Source: Carboxylicivirga sediminis (GTDB lineage: Bacteria; Bacteroidota; Bacteroidia; Bacteroidales; Marinilabiliaceae). From it: a DNA stretch of 64,000 nucleotides. The stretch is taken from positions 1-64,000 of the forward strand of contig NZ_JAGTAR010000009.1 of the NCBI RefSeq assembly GCF_018156225.1, in the 5' to 3' direction. The position numbers and the translations under genes were made by a program. Under the pieces are notes generated by a model. That model searched no databases. It was not told the DNA's origin and saw only the letters and a program-made list of their open reading frames with translations. Positions 18,804 through 27,291 of this stretch are shown in pieces; the first letter of the stretch is position 1; each line of letters starts with the position of its first letter.

Positions 18804-19622
18804 TTAAGCAGGGGTGGGTTCCCTTAGCTTAAAATAGAACTGAGCAATAGACTGACCACCCATCGTGTAAACCTTAGTCACTTTAAGCCCATCTTTGCAA
18901 TACACTTGATGGGTGCTGCCATCAGGAAAAGTCAGCGTTCGTAAGCCTTCTAATGCCAATAGTTGATGAAGCCTTCCCATGCGCTGTGTAAGTACATCTA
19001 GGTTGCTGGCCTGCATCAAGCAGTTGAGCTGGATGTTTCGAGGCTGACGGTTATTGATGTCACTGATATACTTCTCTGTGGTGTCAAGGTCAATCACCGA
19101 TGAGATGCTTTTATTGTCCTTACGTTTCTGAACATAGATGCCAAAATCAGCCACGAAGTTGTAGTTGTCAATCAGGAAACCATTGCCACCGGAAGCCGCG
19201 CCTAAAACACCTGGCAATAATCCATTGGTGACGGTAAATTTTGCTAATCCAATGGCTGAGTGGTGTCTTATGTCCTCTGTAAAAGTTATGCCTTTATTCA
19301 GCCTTATTTCAAGCGATATACCAAAGGAGCTTGTGAGAGTAGTAGAAGCGAGACACGTGTTTTTGAAGGCTTCAATCTTACTAGCTAAATCGGCTGCATT
19401 AGCGCCTTGGATGAACACACGAAAGGACACTTCGCGATCGGCCAATTCGATATCGTCGGCCTCAACTAATGCTTCGTAACCATCGCCCCAATCGTATTCG
19501 GTTTCACCGATGCGTTTCGGGAAATCAAACAGGCCGGTAAGGGCCAGTTCGCCAACTGAAGCAGGAGAGGGGATAGCTCCAATTGTTACCGGATTAGTCG
19601 TATTAAAATTATAAAGGGCCAT
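18804..19622 (-). CDS. Distal tail protein (Dit)
   Basis: A 272-aa protein between tape measure and Tal, the standard Dit position in siphoviruses. It is beta-rich, with a Dit-like ending (TFPDGSTHQVYC, then VTKVYTMGGQSIAQFYFKL). Dit forms the hexameric hub linking the tail tube to the baseplate. Its last codons (FYFKL) overlap an exact late-motif copy that would serve the downstream Tal gene. Confidence 0.75.
   Translation of the reverse strand: MALYNFNTTNPVTIGAIPSPASVGELALTGLFDFPKRIGETEYDWGDGYEALVEADDIELADREVSFRVFIQGANAADLASKIEAFKNTCLASTTLTSSFGISLEIRLNKGITFTEDIRHHSAIGLAKFTVTNGLLPGVLGAASGGNGFLIDNYNFVADFGIYVQKRKDNKSISSVIDLDTTEKYISDINNRQPRNIQLNCLMQASNLDVLTQRMGRLHQLLALEGLRTLTFPDGSTHQVYCKDGLKVTKVYTMGGQSIAQFYFKLREPTPA
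18830..18839 (-). promoter_or_regulatory. Late-motif copy (exact), Tal gene
   Basis: TTCTATTTTA on the minus strand inside the 3' end of the Dit gene (encoding FYF), 31 bases before the Tal ATG. The motif is kept even within coding sequence. Confidence 0.6.
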
Positions 19623-19625
19623 AGC

Positions 19626-22600
19626 TTATCGTTTACCTGTGGTTGATGTATTACCGTCACGTATATCAGAGAGGATAGTTTCAATCTTCTCAAGACGGTC
19701 TGTGTTGTCAGCCGTGCGGCCTGTGTTCTCCTCAATCTCGTTGAGTATAGTGATGGTCTGCATCATCATATTGGCCTGAGTAGCTGCATTAGTCTGGTAG
19801 GAGGTAAGCAAAGCCCTGACATCAACACTCATGATGTTGAACAGACCTGCCAACATACTGCCTGTTTCTTCGGTCAGTTCGCGCTTGATGGCACCGGCCA
19901 GACCTGAACTTTCAGAACCACCTTCACCAAAAATGCTGGTGCCAAATATCTCTTTGGTCATCTGGTCAAAGGCTTCGAACTGCTCTTTTAGCTGAGAGGT
20001 GGAGTTATCCCACATCTCTTTCAATGCTTTGATTTCATCAGCCGTCAGCCCTTCTCCATCTTCCGGATTAACGGCTTCACCAAAAGCAGTGTAAAAGTCT
20101 TTAACCGCTTGCAGAACGAATTGCTTTTTGAAGCTTTCCAGCAAGGCTTCTTTCATCAAGTCTTCGAAGGTGCCTGTAAAATCCTCCATGGCTGTTTTGC
20201 CAGTCCGGAAGCCTTCGATAATGGAATCAGCAATGGCATTTTCATTGGTCTGCGTGAACTCTTCAAACAGCTTATTGCGTTGCTCAATCAGCTCGTAATA
20301 CTTATCAATGAACTCCTGCAGTTGATCAAGGTTTTCGATTTTGAAACCTTTTCCTAAAAGGTCTTTAAGCGTCTCTGATAAACCAATACTTGTGAAATTT
20401 GATCCATAAAATGGATTATTAATTTCATCAAGGTGCGAAAGTATCCATTCCAGACTTTCAACATCATCAGCCAAATCAAACTTAGCTGACAAATCACCTT
20501 TTTTGAATTTTATATCGGCATCCTTCGCCAGTTGGTTGAGCTCATCAATCTGCTCCTGTATGATGTTAAGGGTTTCGGTTTCAGATTCCGTTCGTTCTGT
20601 TCCTGTTAACTCTCCCATCAAACGCAATTGACGTTCTAATTCAAGGTTTTGTAGCTGAATGATATCCAGTAAGGCCTGTGCCTTATCAGCGGCTATTTGC
20701 TGCTTCTTGGCTGAGTTATCAAACAGGCTAACTAAACTACCAACAGCGCCAACTATACCGGCTCCTGCCATCAATGGATTTTCACCCCAATTAGCAACAG
20801 CGGTTCCAATGCTGGCAGCCAGGTTGCCCATGGTGCCTAATGCACGAGACAAATTCTCATCGAAGTGCCCTGCTGTCTGTGCCATTTCTTGCAGTAATGC
20901 TCCTGAATCAGCAAGTTTATGCCCAAATTCAACCTGCTTTTCTTCTTTGAAGGCTGTGTTCATCACTTTAGCCAGCCATTCCCATTTATGAATAAGCTTA
21001 TCCATTGATTTGAGCGTCTTGGTGTCAATCTCAAATTCTTTGGAAACATCAACTTTAGTAGTGGGAGCCAGCTTCTTCATGTCCTCACGAAGCAGTAAAC
21101 TAATACCGGCTTTATTTGCTGCTTGTGCAATACCAATTTTCGCTTCTTCGTTATTAGAAAATAGTTGAAGTTGCCTGTTTAGGTATTCTTCATAAGACGC
21201 TCCTTGACTCAGTAGTGTGGCAAACTGCTTATCTGCAAACTTCTTCCCAAGTTGGAATTTAGCATTCTCATACTTGGCATACTCATCGTATTTAGCCTTT
21301 AAATCGTCACTGTATTTCTTGGCATCGAATTGAACCGCTGAATCATTTTCCCCTTCATCATTCGTACTTTCTTTCTTTAGGATACCTAAGGCTTTCAGGT
21401 AACCAACCAGCGCATCTTCGGCTCGTTTAGTTGCATCAGCTTCTTCGTTTTTCGCCTCTGCAATATCAAGTGAGTAATTTGCTAAGGTCATAAATTCGCC
21501 TTCCTTGATGTCAATACGAGGCTGGAAACCTTCATCTTTGAAGATCTTCTTAAAAAGGTCAGCCGTTGTAGCTATTCCACTGATTCTGCCTTCCTGTATT
21601 CCTTCGATAACCTTATCAAAGCGAGCTATCAAAACCCCTTCAAGCTCTCCTTCGATATCTGCACGATTAAATATATCACCAAGGGCCTCTTTGTATTCCT
21701 GATTGAGTTTTTTAACCTTGTCCTGAGCTGCGATAATATTATCATCACTATATTCTTGGATTAACGACTTCGCACGCGCTTCAATAACAGCTTCCTGAGC
21801 TGCTTTTACATCTTCAAGGGCCTCTTTTTCTGTAAGCAGATTCGGCAGATATTCACTGTACTTATCATTTAATTTGGAGATAGCCAGCTTATGAGCAACC
21901 GTTCCTTTTGTTACCTTATCCAGTACACTAAAATCCTTCTGGATTGAATCGCGTTCTTTAGCAAGATTTTCCTTGAACTCAGCCGATACAGATGCAGCCT
22001 TTTTACCTTCTCGGTTAAAAATCAACAAAGTTGCAACAATGGCAGCGATGCCGGCAGCAATAAGGCCATAAGGATTGGATTTGGATGCCAGGTTAAATGC
22101 AATCTGTGCATCTTTAGCTGAACGAATACCCGAAGCCAATTGTAACCAAGCTTTAGCATTCTGAGCGGCATTAACTGCCTTTTGAGCCACAGCAACGGAT
22201 ATTAGGGCCGTTTTATAGGTGCCGTAAGTAGCAACAATAACTTTTAAAACATCAATTATCTCTTCGTAATTCTCAACGGCATTAGTTAAGGATTTGATTG
22301 TTTTGAATATTGTACCTTCGTTGGCCTTACCAATACTATTCAACATCCGGTTCCAGGCATCTTGAAACAAGCTCACCTGACCGGTAACTGAACCCATCTG
22401 CTTATCCATCAGGTTGGCAAATCGACCGCCTTCTTCACTCATAGATATGAAAGCCGCCTCCACATCTGCAAAGCCAATTTCACCGGCCGATACCATCTCT
22501 TTAATAGCCTTTTCTGATTGCCCAAGGTTTTTAGATAGTTCAGCCACGAGAGGAACACCGGCCATATTAAAGTCACGTAATTCGCGAGATGTCAACGTAG

Positions 22601-23099
22601 TTTGAGTACGAACTTGTCCAAAGTTGATGATTAATCTCTCTAGGGGCACCGATAACCCTGCAGCCACGTCACCAAGCGCTTTTAATGTTGGCAGTGCTTT
22701 TTCAGCTTCCACACCAACGGCCAATAATTGCTTTGTGCCGGTGGCTACTTCGGTCAATTGAAAAGGCGTACGAGTGGCAAAGTCAACCACCTGGGCCATT
22801 AAGCGGTCAGCCTGTTCCTTGTTGCCCAACATGGTTTGAAAAGCAATGTCTAACTGCTGGAATTCACCACGAACCCGAACGATATCACTGATAAATTGCT
22901 TGGAAGAAGTAAGCGTGAAATAACCGGCCATGGCAGCACCAAGGCGACGAAACACCTTATTCATTTCTTCTCCTTCTCTTACGGCTGTTTGGCTGATTCC
23001 TTGTATAATCTGCTCTGAACGTCGAGCACCCGAAGCCAACCCTCGTGTATCTATTCCGGTAGCAAAATACAGTGCTCCTTCGCGGTTATTTAATGGCAT
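19626..23099 (-). CDS. Tape measure protein
   Basis: A 1157-aa protein with the conserved tape-measure region at about 50-230 (RTPFQLTEVATGTKQLLAVG, then SRELRDFNMAGVPLVAEL). Hydrophobic Ala/Gly-rich segments near 335-360 and 760-780 and long helical regions follow. It fixes tail length and is ejected with DNA. At about 1.5 angstrom per residue it implies a tail near 170 nm. It follows the frameshifted chaperone, the classical order, and has an exact late motif 12 bases before the ATG. Confidence 0.92.
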   Translation of the reverse strand: MPLNNREGALYFATGIDTRGLASGARRSEQIIQGISQTAVREGEEMNKVFRRLGAAMAGYFTLTSSKQFISDIVRVRGEFQQLDIAFQTMLGNKEQADRLMAQVVDFATRTPFQLTEVATGTKQLLAVGVEAEKALPTLKALGDVAAGLSVPLERLIINFGQVRTQTTLTSRELRDFNMAGVPLVAELSKNLGQSEKAIKEMVSAGEIGFADVEAAFISMSEEGGRFANLMDKQMGSVTGQVSLFQDAWNRMLNSIGKANEGTIFKTIKSLTNAVENYEEIIDVLKVIVATYGTYKTALISVAVAQKAVNAAQNAKAWLQLASGIRSAKDAQIAFNLASKSNPYGLIAAGIAAIVATLLIFNREGKKAASVSAEFKENLAKERDSIQKDFSVLDKVTKGTVAHKLAISKLNDKYSEYLPNLLTEKEALEDVKAAQEAVIEARAKSLIQEYSDDNIIAAQDKVKKLNQEYKEALGDIFNRADIEGELEGVLIARFDKVIEGIQEGRISGIATTADLFKKIFKDEGFQPRIDIKEGEFMTLANYSLDIAEAKNEEADATKRAEDALVGYLKALGILKKESTNDEGENDSAVQFDAKKYSDDLKAKYDEYAKYENAKFQLGKKFADKQFATLLSQGASYEEYLNRQLQLFSNNEEAKIGIAQAANKAGISLLLREDMKKLAPTTKVDVSKEFEIDTKTLKSMDKLIHKWEWLAKVMNTAFKEEKQVEFGHKLADSGALLQEMAQTAGHFDENLSRALGTMGNLAASIGTAVANWGENPLMAGAGIVGAVGSLVSLFDNSAKKQQIAADKAQALLDIIQLQNLELERQLRLMGELTGTERTESETETLNIIQEQIDELNQLAKDADIKFKKGDLSAKFDLADDVESLEWILSHLDEINNPFYGSNFTSIGLSETLKDLLGKGFKIENLDQLQEFIDKYYELIEQRNKLFEEFTQTNENAIADSIIEGFRTGKTAMEDFTGTFEDLMKEALLESFKKQFVLQAVKDFYTAFGEAVNPEDGEGLTADEIKALKEMWDNSTSQLKEQFEAFDQMTKEIFGTSIFGEGGSESSGLAGAIKRELTEETGSMLAGLFNIMSVDVRALLTSYQTNAATQANMMMQTITILNEIEENTGRTADNTDRLEKIETILSDIRDGNTSTTGKR

Positions 23100-23111
23100 A
23101 GCATTTTGCCA

Positions 23112-23121
23112 TAAAATAGAA
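23112..23121 (-). promoter_or_regulatory. Late-motif copy (exact), tape measure gene
   Basis: TTCTATTTTA on the minus strand, 12 bases before the tape-measure ATG. Confidence 0.65.
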
Positions 23122-23129
23122 GCAATGGC

Positions 23130-23902
23130 TTATTTCATCTTAACTCCTGGTATTTGTGCAAGGGCACTAAAACTTGAGGATTCGGTTTTATCCTCATCCT
23201 TTTTATAGGCTTTTTTCTGCTCCTGGACCAACCAATAGTTTTCTTCAAATAGGGCATTGAGGTTTTGCCAGGTCATATTCAATACATCATCAGGTTTTAA
23301 GCTTGGGATGGCTTTGATGGCATAGAAGATGATTTGGTGGATATTAAATGGCTTTGCAGATTCTTTCGACAGGCTATTATCCCCTTGTCGTCCATCGGGC
23401 TCATCTTCTTTGTGAGGATGATAGAGTTGAGAAAAGACTTATGGTTCATCCGGAAGAGTATCGCATTTAAAAACACATGCAGATCTTCCCAGGTGAAGTT
23501 AGCCTTCAAAAAATCTTTGAACCATGCCGGATAATCATCTTTACGGTTATGGAGACCAATACAGATAACCTCAAGCAGCGTATCAGCATGCTTATGCAGT
23601 AACTCAATTGTTTTAGTATTGAGGTTAAACTTCTTATTGGCAATGATCTTATCTAAATCGCTCTTTGGAATGCTTAAACAAAGCGGGGTGAGGTGCATTA
23701 CAGTGATAACTTTTAATGGCCGGATCGCTATTTCGTTGACGGCTTTTCCTTCGGGAATCATTGAGTCATCATCAATAACAAAACCATTAACGTCACCAGC
23801 TTTGAATATGAGTGGTTTTTCTGTGACAGCATCGGTTTGTTCGGCTATTAGCTTGGCAATAAACTCGGGGTTAATGAGCTTATCGAGTTCCTTTTCTTTC
23901 AT
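23130..23902 (-). CDS. Tail assembly chaperone, -1 frameshift product (G-T type)
   Basis: The zero frame ends at 23297. The -1 frame stays open to a TAA at 23132-23130 and encodes clear protein sequence (FNIHQIIFYAIKAIPSLKP, then LNMTWQNLNALFEENYW) with no suitable start of its own. A -1 shift would join the two, as in lambda gpG-gpT, where the T part recruits tail tube protein to the tape measure. A candidate site is CAAGGGG at 23387-23381 (zero frame AAG GGG), giving MDDKG then DNSLSKES. The exact slip point is inferred; the extension of about 84 residues is not in doubt as coding. Confidence 0.75.
23297..23902 (-). CDS. Tail assembly chaperone, zero-frame product
   Basis: A 201-aa protein between the tail tube gene and the tape measure. 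Residues 1-175 look like a folded phage chaperone (FKAGDVNGFVIDDDSMI at the front, WFKDFLKANFTWEDL later). After MSPMDDKG the zero frame turns Ser/Lys-rich and stops, while the -1 frame continues, so this shorter form is the unshifted product. It would coat the tape measure during tail assembly. The late motif lies about 11 bases before the ATG. Confidence 0.75.
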   Translation of the reverse strand: MKEKELDKLINPEFIAKLIAEQTDAVTEKPLIFKAGDVNGFVIDDDSMIPEGKAVNEIAIRPLKVITVMHLTPLCLSIPKSDLDKIIANKKFNLNTKTIELLHKHADTLLEVICIGLHNRKDDYPAWFKDFLKANFTWEDLHVFLNAILFRMNHKSFLNSIILTKKMSPMDDKGIIACRKNLQSHLISTKSSSMPSKPSQA

Positions 23903-23913
23903 TGGTTTTGAGT

Positions 23914-23923
23914 AAAAATAGAA
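23914..23923 (-). promoter_or_regulatory. Late-motif copy (variant), tail chaperone gene
   Basis: TTCTATTTTT on the minus strand, 11 bases before the chaperone ATG at 23902. Bases 23924-24121 hold no gene; a TAATTTTG box at 24117-24124 overlaps the start of the + gene. Confidence 0.55.
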
Positions 23924-24121
23924 GGATTTTTAAGGTGAATCGTGAGGGGGAGTGGTTGTTAATGGATTAATTTGGTGTGAATTGGTGTTTTGTATTGTTT
24001 TTTTTTGCAAATTTGACAAACTAAATCCAATAACCTAACGATTTATGGTAATCAATGGAAGTTGTAAGTTTATCCATGTTTTGCATAAAATCGTCAATAT
24101 TTTGAACCAAATCAGCTAATT

Positions 24122-24871
24122 TTGACACAAAACCCTAGACAAAATCATCGTTTTGTTCGTATATTATTGTTAGTCGTTGTATCGATATGTTGTATACAAA
24201 GTGGTTTGTATTGTCAACAAAATAGCACCAACAGTGTTGTTGTTGATAATGACAGTATTGAAATTAGTATTCTCAAAAAGGATATTGAGAAGTTAAAATT
24301 AGATCTGTATGTTCATGAATTTACGCTTGAATCAAACCGTGATTATATAGATAGTATTAATGGGACTACCGGGCATTTGATAGACTCATTTGGCATAATA
24401 ATTGGGTTTGGAACACTTTTATTAACCATTCTTGGTGTTGCTGGCTATCGTACTGTGAGAAGATTAGCTTACGAATTTGTTACGAAATCTGTCATTAAAA
24501 GGGTTGAAAACAGGATTACAGAGCTTGACGATAAGGTAGGAAGATATGATGGAACTATTGAAATTTTGGAGGAGCTAGTATACACTGAAGGAGATCGATA
24601 TGGGACGATGCCTCATGACTTATCGAAACCAAGTGAAGATTGTTCCGTAGAAAACTCAAATAATGACCTAGTTTCAGAAGAGCAGAGTAAGTTGGATGCT
24701 GAAAAGGAGAAGTTGGAAAAGGAGCAGAGTAAGTTGGAAGCTGAAAAGGAGAAGCTGAAAGCTGAGAAGAAGAAATTATCTCAGGAAAAGAGAAGGGTGA
24801 CTCTGGATAAAAAGAAGTTGGAAGCTGAGAAATTAAAACTATCAGAAGAACAGAAAGATTCTAAAAAATAA
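24122..24871 (+). CDS. Membrane coiled-coil protein (moron)
   Basis: A 249-aa protein on the strand opposite to the tail genes. The N-terminus has a hydrophobic segment (RILLLVVVSICC, 13-24) that may be a signal peptide, and a second membrane segment lies at about 88-108. From about 180 on it is a long coiled coil of near-perfect (K)LEAEKEKL-type heptads. The best start is TTG, since no ATG is available before the signal; it may be leaderless or start elsewhere. It pairs with the next gene and ends at a terminator. Function unknown. Confidence 0.6.
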   Translation: MTQNPRQNHRFVRILLLVVVSICCIQSGLYCQQNSTNSVVVDNDSIEISILKKDIEKLKLDLYVHEFTLESNRDYIDSINGTTGHLIDSFGIIIGFGTLLLTILGVAGYRTVRRLAYEFVTKSVIKRVENRITELDDKVGRYDGTIEILEELVYTEGDRYGTMPHDLSKPSEDCSVENSNNDLVSEEQSKLDAEKEKLEKEQSKLEAEKEKLKAEKKKLSQEKRRVTLDKKKLEAEKLKLSEEQKDSKK

Positions 24872-24876
24872 TTGAT

Positions 24877-25242
24877 ATGTGCAAATCAAGCATTAAAAGA
24901 ATAAATCAAAGGATCCGCAATTTGGAAGCGGGTATTAATGATTTTGCAATGCTGGAAAACTTCATCAAAGGAGTAAATAGGCATTCTGAGACAGCCATAA
25001 AGCATGTATTCAAGGGTAAATATGCTTCATGGGAACAATATGTTTATGATAGAGATCGCGATCTAAGTAACCAAAGAAACGTGTATAAGCACAATGTATA
25101 CGCCGGAAGGATTGTGGCTTATGGTATTTCTGTTCTAGTAAGACGAAATATAGTTGCAAGAAGGGCGGAAATGATGAGGCATAATAAAGGAGGAGGATTC
25201 ATGCCTCAGGCTGATTCCAAGTTAAGTCCGCTAACATATTAA
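24877..25242 (+). CDS. Hypothetical basic protein (moron)
   Basis: A 121-aa, strongly basic protein (RRNIVARRAEMMRHNKGGG near the C-terminus), 5 bases after the coiled-coil gene and ended by a strong terminator. No family is recognised. The two genes form an independent + strand unit between tail tube and tail chaperone genes, as expected of a moron. The base composition is more AT-rich than the flanking tail genes. Confidence 0.55.
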   Translation: MCKSSIKRINQRIRNLEAGINDFAMLENFIKGVNRHSETAIKHVFKGKYASWEQYVYDRDRDLSNQRNVYKHNVYAGRIVAYGISVLVRRNIVARRAEMMRHNKGGGFMPQADSKLSPLTY

Positions 25243-25243
25243 A

Positions 25244-25276
25244 CAAAAGGCTGTTTCGTTGTGAAACAGCCTTTTT
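25244..25276. terminator. Bidirectional terminator
   Basis: AAAGGCTGTTTC, loop GTTGT, GAAACAGCCTTTTTT: a 12-bp perfect stem with a T-run on the + side and an A-run for the opposite strand. It separates the moron pair from the convergent tail tube gene. Confidence 0.9.
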
Positions 25277-25315
25277 TCTAACTCAAACCTAATCTATGAA
25301 GAAAACAAACCCACT

Positions 25316-25855
25316 TTAACCTTCGGCACCAGATTCGATAATCATCCAATCGGTCAAGTTTCCTGCTCCGTCATCCGGTTGAAGCACTTTACACTTCAAT
25401 TGCCAGCCTCGAACATCATTCTTGGTGATTGTTCCAGGAACAGAGTATAAGATTTTCGTTTTGGGCAATGACACAATCACATCTTCACCATCGGCATTTT
25501 TGCCAGCAAATTCAATTGCCTTCAATACAGAGCCAACGCCTGCACCAATAGTGATTTTTTCGCGATTACCGGCACTGGCAGCCGTATAGGTTCCACCAAT
25601 CAGTGGTGCCAATTGCTGCGCTTCCGCTCCGATAATCTCAAGCGTCAGATCCACTTCGCGTGAACCTTCTGATGACGCAAAAGGAGTGTCAGACTCCTCG
25701 ATGTTGATATCGGTCACTTCCGGCTCACCAATGTTCAAACTGGCCGAGCCTTCTTTAATACCGGCTAACGCAGCAAGCGATGTTTGCATGGTTCCATTGG
25801 CCATGACATCACCGGTTTTAAAAGAAGCAATCTTTGCAAAATTCACTTTAGCCAT
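25316..25855 (-). CDS. Major tail (tube) protein
   Basis: A 179-aa, beta-rich protein upstream of the chaperone and tape measure genes, the usual tube position. It opens MAKVNFAKIASFKTGDVMANG and has the Gly/Ala-rich beta pattern of siphoviral tube proteins (DVRGWQLKCKVLQPDDGAG). It would form the hexameric rings of the non-contractile tail. No sheath gene is found anywhere, which supports a siphovirus. Confidence 0.72.
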   Translation of the reverse strand: MAKVNFAKIASFKTGDVMANGTMQTSLAALAGIKEGSASLNIGEPEVTDINIEESDTPFASSEGSREVDLTLEIIGAEAQQLAPLIGGTYTAASAGNREKITIGAGVGSVLKAIEFAGKNADGEDVIVSLPKTKILYSVPGTITKNDVRGWQLKCKVLQPDDGAGNLTDWMIIESGAEG

Positions 25856-25865
25856 AATATAATAA

Positions 25866-26234
25866 TTAAGCTGTTATCACTAAGTTAAACCGCGTGGTAA
25901 GGATATCGTAATCCTTATCATGCGTAGTATCGAGTTCAGAAAATGACTTTTCAATATCAAATAGATAGCCTGGTTGTTCACCGTTTTCAATCAGTTGAAA
26001 AATAGCTTCGCGCAACGTATACATGTCGCGATCAATCATGCCGGTGCTATTCTTTTTAAAATAGATGTTGATGTTTAAGGGAATAAGATTAACAAATTGT
26101 CCAAAGCTGTCTTTAGCATTAACTACGAAGTATTTATCAGGCTTATCCTTGATAGGAGCCTTGTCTTTATAGCCCTTCTCACCACACGATTTAATCCAAT
26201 CGTAAACAATATCAACAGCGTGTTCACTTGTCAT
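25866..26234 (-). CDS. Tail completion / terminator protein (positional)
   Basis: A 122-aa protein between the gp10-like gene and the tube gene. That position and the pattern (TSEHAVDIVYDWIKSC, then NLIPLNINIYFKKN) fit the small protein that ends the tube and joins it to the head. No diagnostic motif is seen. Spacing to both neighbours is short (2 and 10 bases), so it belongs to the head-tail operon. Confidence 0.55.
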   Translation of the reverse strand: MTSEHAVDIVYDWIKSCGEKGYKDKAPIKDKPDKYFVVNAKDSFGQFVNLIPLNINIYFKKNSTGMIDRDMYTLREAIFQLIENGEQPGYLFDIEKSFSELDTTHDKDYDILTTRFNLVITA

Positions 26235-26236
26235 TA

Positions 26237-26683
26237 TTAGTATTTTAATATCTTAACCATCAACTCTTTCAAATACGTTTGGGTAGAGAATACGGCATTG
26301 GTTAATACATCTTTATTCTCCATGTTTTCGACATAAACGGCGTAATCCATACCGGCTACAATGATGAGTACTAATCCAAAATGGTGTTGTTTGGCCACTT
26401 CATTAGCCAGGCGTTTAGCTTCGGATAATCCTTTTTCCTGATCAGTTCCGACACCTGCTTTCTGGAAGTTCTCTACCTTGATAGAGCCACTGTCGGCCAC
26501 TGCATAGCCAATTGAGCTTCTTAAGTTTCCAGTGTGGTCGATATACCTTCCTTCTGTTCTGGCAATACGGACGCCATGCTCACCAGCCTGTACAAAAATG
26601 TCATAAAAACGTTGCTTTGTTTCCTTCTGAAACTTATCGATGAAGCGGCTCACATCATTATTTGAATACAATGGCTGTAACAT
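26237..26683 (-). CDS. HK97 gp10-like head-tail component
   Basis: A 148-aa protein with the usual gp10 features: early charged helices (RFIDKFQKETKQRF), GEHGVRIART, a TGNLRSSIGYAV phrase near 55-66 and MDYAVYVENM near 110. Proteins of this family sit at the head-tail interface or help tail completion. It lies in the expected order between the head-closure and tail-terminator genes, separated by 1-3 bases. Confidence 0.75.
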   Translation of the reverse strand: MLQPLYSNNDVSRFIDKFQKETKQRFYDIFVQAGEHGVRIARTEGRYIDHTGNLRSSIGYAVADSGSIKVENFQKAGVGTDQEKGLSEAKRLANEVAKQHHFGLVLIIVAGMDYAVYVENMENKDVLTNAVFSTQTYLKELMVKILKY

Positions 26684-26684
26684 A

Positions 26685-26978
26685 TCACTTCAGATAAATA
26701 ATGGAATATGTTTGCCAAGCCTCCCACTTCACAACATTGTATTTTTGGCCGTCAAAGGTCACGCTCACTGCATCAGAGATAGGCTTTACTTTGGTGAATA
26801 CACATAACGAAACCTCAACACTGTCACCACCTTCTTTTAATACTACTTTAGGTATTGAAAGCGGCTCAAATCGACCTTTTATAGTGGCTTTAACAGTATC
26901 CTGCTTCTGCAGTTGGCCATCCACCTCTTTAAAAGAAGGCGATTCGATTGTGATTGTATGAGGGAAGCGCTTTACCAT
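26685..26978 (-). CDS. Phage head closure / head-tail adaptor protein
   Basis: A 97-aa, beta-rich protein (RFPHTITIESPSFKEVDGQL, then FDGQKYNVVKWEAW at the C-terminus), a length and pattern matching head-closure proteins that stack below the connector. It overlaps the upstream gene by 7 bases and is followed after one base by the gp10-like gene. Confidence 0.65.
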   Translation of the reverse strand: MVKRFPHTITIESPSFKEVDGQLQKQDTVKATIKGRFEPLSIPKVVLKEGGDSVEVSLCVFTKVKPISDAVSVTFDGQKYNVVKWEAWQTYSIIYLK

Positions 26979-27271
26979 GAGTCGGTGCCGTCAGTGATGT
27001 TGGTTTGCTTTACACCAGCTTTTTCGAGGTATTCTTCCACACGAGCCATTAAAGCCGCACGTGAAATCTTCTCACTCACTTTTCCGTCGGAGAAATCGGG
27101 TAAAGATGCCGCATGTTTGGATAAGTCAGCAACAGCAAGGCAAAACTCGTTTGTTTCACCTGAATAAGTAGCCGTGGCCTGAAGGCCACGGTCTACTAAT
27201 ATTTTATTCACCAATACCTCATCGAGGTTATCGATACCAGGAAAAGAATATATGGCTTCAAAATTTGTCAT
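26972..27271 (-). CDS. Head-tail connector-like protein (gp6 position)
   Basis: A 99-aa, mostly helical, acidic protein directly after the capsid gene. Small helical proteins at this point usually form the connector ring below the portal. No clear motif is seen, so the role rests on order and size. Its last codons overlap the head-closure gene. Confidence 0.55.
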   Translation of the reverse strand: MTNFEAIYSFPGIDNLDEVLVNKILVDRGLQATATYSGETNEFCLAVADLSKHAASLPDFSDGKVSEKISRAALMARVEEYLEKAGVKQTNITDGTDSW

Positions 27272-27291
27272 TTTCTGAACTCGTTAAGAGA

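Noticed and set aside
26056-26066. TCTATTTTAAA inside the tail-completion gene
   Set aside because: Incomplete match within coding sequence and no gene start within 150 bases.
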